Source of the DNA: Eimeria necatrix
Lineage: Eukaryota; Apicomplexa; Conoidasida; Eucoccidiorida; Eimeriidae
DNA length: 19,836 nucleotides
Assembly: GCF_000499385.1 (NCBI RefSeq)
Contig: NW_013651677.1
Coordinates: 100,001-119,836 of the forward strand
Direction: 5' to 3'
The notes below the pieces were generated by a model. That model made no database searches and had not been told where the DNA came from. It saw only the letters and a list, made by a program, of their open reading frames with translations. Positions 16,673 through 19,836 of this stretch are shown here, in pieces. A program made the position numbers and the translations under genes. Numbering within the stretch: the first letter of the stretch is position 1; each line of letters opens with the position of its first letter.

Positions 16673-16858
16673 GGCGCTGTGGGGGCTGCTGCGGGTGGGG
16701 GGTGAGGCCGCGCGGCCCCGCGGGCACTCGGCGGCGCCCGCGGGGCGCCGAGTGCACCAAAGCGGGGAGAAGGGGGCGAGGGCGGGGGCTGCTGCAGCAG
16801 CAGCTGCTGCTGCTGCTGCTGCTGTTGCTGCTGCAGCAGCAGGGCTCACCTCTGACAT
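14214..16858 (-). CDS. Ubiquitin-conjugating enzyme E2 variant (Mms2/UEV family), four exons
   Basis: Exons in sense order: 16858-16850, 16608-16459, 15789-15667, 14354-14214; all junctions are phase 0, giving 140 aa, close to yeast Mms2 and human UBE2V2. Motifs follow the family along the whole length: MSE, then [17 protein letters not shown] (7-23), [23 protein letters not shown] (50-53), FENRIYSV (56-63), [10 protein letters not shown] (67-76), VRFRTKINM (78-86), [11 protein letters not shown] (106-116) and the hallmark C-terminus [10 protein letters not shown]. The region after KINM, where active E2s keep their catalytic Cys, has none, as expected for a UEV. In the family the protein pairs with Ubc13 to build K63-linked ubiquitin chains in DNA-damage tolerance and signalling; in this organism that is inferred. 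Donors are GTGAGC, GTACGC and GTGAGG; acceptors are CTGCAG, CTGCAG and CCGCAG. The three introns (241, 669 and 1312 nt) are almost wholly repeat-derived. The first coding exon is only nine nucleotides, supported by its ATG, donor and phase. Confidence 0.92.
14355..15666 (-). repeat. UEV intron 3: AT-rich array plus short telomere-type run
   Basis: This 1312-nt intron is AT-rich. It has a short TTTAGGG run at 14916-14946. From about 15050 to 15650 it is built from degenerate AATAAAGAA/TTAATTAATT words. A 57-nt stretch at 15248-15304 recurs exactly at 15322-15378 (74-nt spacing). No gene is seen inside; GC-rich 14500-14570 is unremarkable. Confidence 0.8.
15467..15495 (-). repeat. 29-nt intronic copy of the UEV exon 3 donor junction
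   Basis: This block is identical to 15653-15681, which spans the last 15 coding nucleotides of UEV exon 3 (GACTCCAACGGCACA on sense) and its GTGAGG donor. The copy sits about 170 nt inside intron 3 and would be a decoy donor. The flanks differ immediately beyond the 29 nt on the exon side. Confidence 0.9.
15790..16458 (-). repeat. UEV intron 2: GACCAGTGG repeats and CAG tracts
   Basis: Next to exon 3 lies a tangle of GACCAGTGG-type repeats (15800-15857), including the near-palindrome GTGACCAGTGGTCAC at 15842-15856. Then come several plus-strand CAG tracts (about 15990-16012, 16236-16277, 16407-16454), which read CTG on sense. The last of these begins right after the GTACGC donor of exon 2. 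Confidence 0.8.
16609..16849 (-). repeat. UEV intron 1: CTG tract forming the 3' splice region
   Basis: On sense the intron ends in a long CTG tract (plus CAG at 16612-16670) that runs straight into TGCAG before exon 2. Near the donor the sense strand is mixed CAG/CTG (16786-16842). The centre is G/C rich with a GCGCCGAGTG/CACTCGGCGC inverted pair (about 16725-16755). Confidence 0.75.
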
Positions 16859-17684
16859 TCTTGTGAAGTGTCTTTGGCTGCTTTGGAGCAGTGCGAATTC
16901 CCTCAAGCGCAGTGCACGGAAGGCCCCAGGGCTGCTGCTGCTGCTGCTGCTGCTGCGGTTGCTGCTGTCGCCGCTGCTCGCGTCTTTATTTTAGTGGAAT
17001 TTCGAGATAAATGGAGAAAGAAATTTAAAAAAGATAAAAAGGGAGAGCTTTCGAGCAGTTTCACCGGGCTGTAAACACTTCACACCACAGCCGCCGCATG
17101 CAGTTGCCGGATCAGCCGCTGGCGAGCGACGGTGGGGGTTGCGTGCAAAAGGACTTCACCGCGTGTTTATTCCGCGTTTTATTTTTCCTTTTTTAATTAT
17201 TTCAAAATTTAAATTCCAAAAAGAATGCTGAAAAAAGAACGAGCCGAAGGAGCGGCGAGACGGCGGAGTTCAGCGCAGTGTGCACAGACACTGCGCTGCG
17301 GTGTATGTACAGGTCGTGAAGCAGTTCGGACCCAAAAAGAATCCAATTTTCTATTCCCTCATTAGTTTTTGTTTAGAGTTTATTTATTCAATAACTTATA
17401 TTGCCTAGGAAGACTCCCTCCACTCACACGCCTCTGCATGCGCAGCAGCAACTCTAGTGCAACAGAGACGACAACGCCAGCTGCCAACTAAAAACAAATT
17501 AATGATTTATATATATATATAGATGTATATAATCAAGTCTTGCAAAGTGATAAAAAAAGGAGAAAGAGCAGCAGCAGACCAGCATTGCCAGTGCCTTTAT
17601 ATAGGTATAGATATATATATATATACAGACATATATATGTCCAAATGTACATATGAGTATATACATATAAGCATATGTACACAT

Positions 17685-17716
<32 letters not shown>

Positions 17717-17977
17717 ATGAATGTATATTTATATATATTCAATTATAAATACATATAAATATATTTAAATATATATATTCATGGCATTGGTACATAAATA
17801 AGAACATCTCTGCGCATGTTTATATTGCATGCATTGTGTATGAAGTGCAGCAGCAGCTTATGCTCTGGAGACCAGCAAAATTAGGGTTTAGGGTTTGGGG
17901 TTTAGGGTTTAGACTGAGAGAAGCTCTTGAAACTTCATAGGGCCTGAAAACACTGCCAGCAATGGGTGCAGCACGAA
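16859..17977. other. Upstream spacer of the UEV gene with TA microsatellite and telomere-type run
   Basis: No gene is recognised. It holds a CTG tract at about 16930-16960, plain AT-rich DNA to 17500, and a TATATA/TATACATATG microsatellite in several blocks from about 17506 to 17780. A short TTTAGGG run (with one TTTGGGG) is at 17881-17912. The UEV promoter should lie at the left end of this region. Confidence 0.55.
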
Positions 17978-18069
17978 GTGGCAGATGCAGCAGCAGCAAT
18001 GTGGCAGATGCAGCAGCAGCAATGTGGCAGATGCAGCAGCAGCAATGTGGCAGATGCAGCAGCAGCAAT
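17978..18069. repeat. 23-bp tandem repeat, four perfect copies
   Basis: The unit GTGGCAGATGCAGCAGCAGC plus AAT occurs four times without change. The 23-nt period rotates the frame, so a translated product would cycle through Ser, Ala and Gln runs. It merges into CAG-rich DNA with GCAGCAG words to about 18262. Confidence 0.9.
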
Positions 18070-18262
18070 GACAGCAAGAGTTATTCATCTGTCAGCGGCA
18101 GCAGGCGGTGCAGCCGCAGCAGCAACACAGAAAACAACTGCAGCTGTAGCAGCAGTGGAGCCTGAAGCAGCAGCAGCAGCAGCAGCAACTCGGAAAGCAA
18201 CTGCAGCAGAAGCAGCAGTGTTGCCCGAAGCAGCAGCAGCAGCAGCAGCAGCAGCACTGGGC
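18070..18262. repeat. CAG-rich tract
   Basis: Interrupted CAG triplets on plus. A plus-strand frame here gives alanine runs separated by short Glu/Lys/Thr segments (ATRKATAAEAAVLPE). It could be coding on plus by the CAG-in-exon pattern of this window, but no flanking domain or clear start supports a gene. Confidence 0.5.
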
Positions 18263-18322
18263 CGCTGCTTTTGCTTTTCTATTTGGCTAGCTGCCCGTTT
18301 GTGCTGCCAACGCAAATGCTGC

Positions 18323-18510
18323 TAAACCCTAAAACCTAAACCCTAATTCCTGAATCCTAAACCCTAAAAACCCTAAAACATAAACCCTAATTCCTGAATC
18401 CTAAACCCTAAACCCTAAAATTTCGATTTCTGCAGTTCCTTGAAGAAGGCAAAAGCTCGGCCTCTGAAATAAAAGGGTTTAGCGTCTAGGGATTAGGGTT
18501 TAGGGTTTTG
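18323..18510. repeat. Convergent telomere-type repeats around a 55-nt unique island
   Basis: Left arm 18323-18419 is CCCTAAA-type and includes a 32-nt unit (TAAACCCTAATTCCTGAATC onward) at 18337-18368 and again at 18381-18412. Right arm 18474-18510 is TTTAGGG-type. The unique sequence between (18420-18473) carries the putative terminal exon of the minus-strand gene at 18415-19320. Confidence 0.75.
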
Positions 18511-18632
18511 TTTTAAAGGCAGCTGGTTTTGATTTTAAACAGACATAAAGAGCAATCTGCTGCAGCAGTGACCAGCAGCTCATCTCCTGCAGCAGCAGCA
18601 GCCGTTACTGCGCTCTCCCCGGCGCTGCAGCA

Positions 18633-18667
<35 letters not shown>

Positions 18668-18838
18668 TCAGCTGCAGCAGCAGCAGCAGCAGCAGTAGTA
18701 GTATCAGCTGCAGCAGCACTTTCACAAGTAAACATAAATGACTAGCAGCAAATGAAAACGCGAGCAGCAAAAACTTACCGCAGCCCCTGAGGCATTTCGG
18801 GATGGAGGCTCACGGCCAACGAAGGAAAGCTGCTGCTC

Positions 18839-18869
<31 letters not shown>

Positions 18870-19320
18870 AGTTGCTGCAGTGTGAGCTACAGCTGCTGCA
18901 GCACCAAAAGCGAACCACGCCTCGCCTGACCAAGACATAGAGAGCAGTAACAGCAGCGACACATGAATCTGCTGCAGCAGCAGCAACAGCAGCTAGACGC
19001 ATGAATCTGCAGCAGCAGCAGCAGCAGCAGCAGCAGCTAAACACATGAATGTGCTGCTGCTGCCGCAGCAATGGTAGCAGTGACACACACGCATCTGCTG
19101 TAGTACCCGGAGTAGCAGCAGCACACATGAACCCGCAGCAGCAGCAGCAGCAGCAGCAGCAAAGGGCTACGCAGCCGCTAAAATAGCAGCGCAGCAAAAC
19201 CAAAAAGACATGAATTTTTATTTAAAATTCAACTGCAGCAGCAAAAGACAAATGACTTACTGGTCCCCTGACACAAAGCAGCCCCGGGGGCCCCAAGCAG
19301 CAAGTGCTGTTAGGGGGGCC
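18415..19320 (-). CDS. Tentative gene 3' end with RNP1-like motif (three exons, product uncertain)
   Basis: Three minus-strand pieces join in phase: about 19309-19261 (acceptor CCTAACAG, donor GTAAGT after GGGGACCA), 18829-18779 (donor GTAAGT after GGGCTGCG) and 18463-18415 (acceptor TTTTATTTCAG). The joined end reads ...GCFVSGD, then FPSLAVSLHPEMPQGLR, then GRAFAFFKELQKSKF and stop. RGRAFAFF fits the RNP1 consensus of RNA-recognition motifs (basic-G-x-A/G-F-x-x-F), and LRGRAFAFFKEL is reminiscent of U1A/U2B''-type proteins. The frame stops before the rest of an RRM, and the TAG is supplied by the adjacent TTTAGGG repeat. Two strong GTAAGT donors, a good last acceptor and agreeing phases support transcription. 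The second exon may begin upstream at CAACTGCAG, adding a serine run. It may be a truncated or pseudogene copy, an alternative end, or an unrelated protein. Confidence 0.35.
18464..18778. repeat. CAG tracts with a 36-nt duplicated TAGTAGTATCAGCTG unit
   Basis: This is the intron of the tentative minus-strand gene. Plus-strand CAG tracts at about 18632-18659 and 18675-18695 are each followed by TAGTAGTATCAGCTGCAGCAG (18660-18680 and 18696-18716, 36-nt spacing). They read CTG on the sense strand of the proposed gene. Confidence 0.7.
18830..19260. repeat. CAG/CTG tracts upstream of the RNP1-like exon
   Basis: Plus-strand CTG at about 18841-18869 (CAG on minus, possibly exonic serine codons) is followed by many plus-strand CAG tracts (about 18973-19035, 19135-19160). 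These alternate with ACACATGAAT/GCATGAATCTG words at roughly 60-nt intervals (18960, 19000, 19043, 19125). No gene is recognised here beyond the tentative model. Confidence 0.6.
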
Positions 19321-19836
19321 CCTGCGCCTTCTGTACCCTCTGGGCCCTGTGGCGCGGCAGCAGCAACAGCATCTGCAGCAGCAACTGTGCTGCTGCTGCT
19401 GCTGCTGCTTCTGCAGTCAGCAGCAGCAGCATGGGGGGCCCCCCATCCCAGCTCCTGCTGCAAGTCCCACACAACGGGGGCCCCCCCTCCTTTGCTGCAG
19501 AGCCCCGCCAAGAAGCTGCCGCTGCCCATAAGGGCTTCCCCTTGGGGGCCCCCCGAGGCCTGGGGGCCCCCAGGGGAGGCCCCCCAGGCCCCCCCAGGGG
19601 GTAGGGGGCCCCCCAGGAGGGGCCCCCTACCCAGGCTTTGAAGGGGGCCCCCTCCTGGGGGGCCCCCTTCAAAGCCTGGGGGGTCTTTGGGGTGCATGCG
19701 CATGCAGGACCGAGCCAGGACTGCTAAAGAAGAACAAGGGGGGCCCCTGAGGGGCCCCCAAGTGCTGTAGTTGTGCATGCAGGGGGGCCCCTGGGGCCCC
19801 GCCAGGGCCACAGTGGGGAGGGGGGGGGGGCCCCCA
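19300..19836. repeat. GGGGCCCC-rich block at the right edge
   Basis: Dense GGGGCCCC/GGGGGGCCCC words with CAG/CTG triplets at about 19358-19430. Long Gly/Pro-rich frames on both strands come from composition. The window ends in a G12-type run, so the block continues beyond it. Confidence 0.75.
19630..19680. repeat. Perfect 23-nt inverted repeat with 5-nt loop
   Basis: Positions 19630-19652 (CCCAGGCTTTGAAGGGGGCC plus CCC) are the exact reverse complement of 19658-19680; the loop is TCCTG. The arms contain a non-G/C core (AGGCTTTGAAG), so the match is not just a by-product of GGGGCCCC composition. Confidence 0.9.

Noticed and set aside
19257..19811. Minus-strand Gly/Pro-rich frame of 184 aa as a collagen-like protein
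   Set aside because: The frame arises from GGGGCCCC composition; only its last part next to the GTAAGT donor is kept as a tentative exon.

Overview
The window looks like nuclear DNA of an apicomplexan parasite, most likely a coccidian of the genus Eimeria. Three things point there: a calcium-dependent protein kinase (a family limited to plants and alveolates), intron-rich genes crowded with CAG/CTG triplets, and large interstitial arrays of the TTTAGGG telomere-type heptamer. Pure GGGGCCCC-type G/C blocks and AT-rich microsatellites fill much of the rest. There are no prokaryotic features, no tRNA or rRNA gene and no CRISPR array that I can see. Genus and species are inferences.

Layout, left to right. 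(1) 166-774, plus strand: the last two visible exons of a gene whose product matches domain 3 of organellar translation initiation factor IF-2. (2) 775-1496: G/C-block spacer between convergent genes. (3) 1497-2252, minus: an apparently intronless acyl-protein thioesterase / lysophospholipase-like serine hydrolase, 251 aa. (4) 2253-3721: spacer with a perfect 32-nt AT palindrome. (5) 3722-11015, minus: a calcium-dependent protein kinase rebuilt here from eight exons whose phases all agree (2094 nt, 697 aa), with complete kinase motifs and four EF-hands. Its first intron (about 1.7 kb) is a telomere-repeat array carrying three exact copies of a 72-bp non-telomeric cassette; its second is a GGGCCCCTAAA-type satellite. 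(6) 11016-14213: mostly repetitive spacer. (7) 14214-16858, minus: a ubiquitin-conjugating enzyme variant (Mms2/UEV family), four exons, 140 aa. (8) 16859-18414: TA microsatellites, a 23-bp tandem repeat and CAG tracts. (9) 18415-19320, minus: a tentative three-exon gene end with an RNP1-like motif, possibly cut off by telomere-like repeat. (10) 19320-19836: G/C-block DNA with a perfect 23-nt hairpin.

The genes do not form a pathway; they are independent housekeeping and signalling genes (translation, depalmitoylation, calcium signalling, K63-type ubiquitin signalling). I found no clear new biological system. The most unusual content is how repeats sit relative to genes. Telomere-type and G/C satellites lie inside introns. 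CAG triplets read on the coding strand of exons, whereas introns mostly carry CTG on the coding strand, sometimes running straight into the acceptor. A triplicated exon-like cassette lies inside a telomere-repeat intron. All intron-exon models come from reading splice signals, phase and family motifs by eye and have no transcript support.
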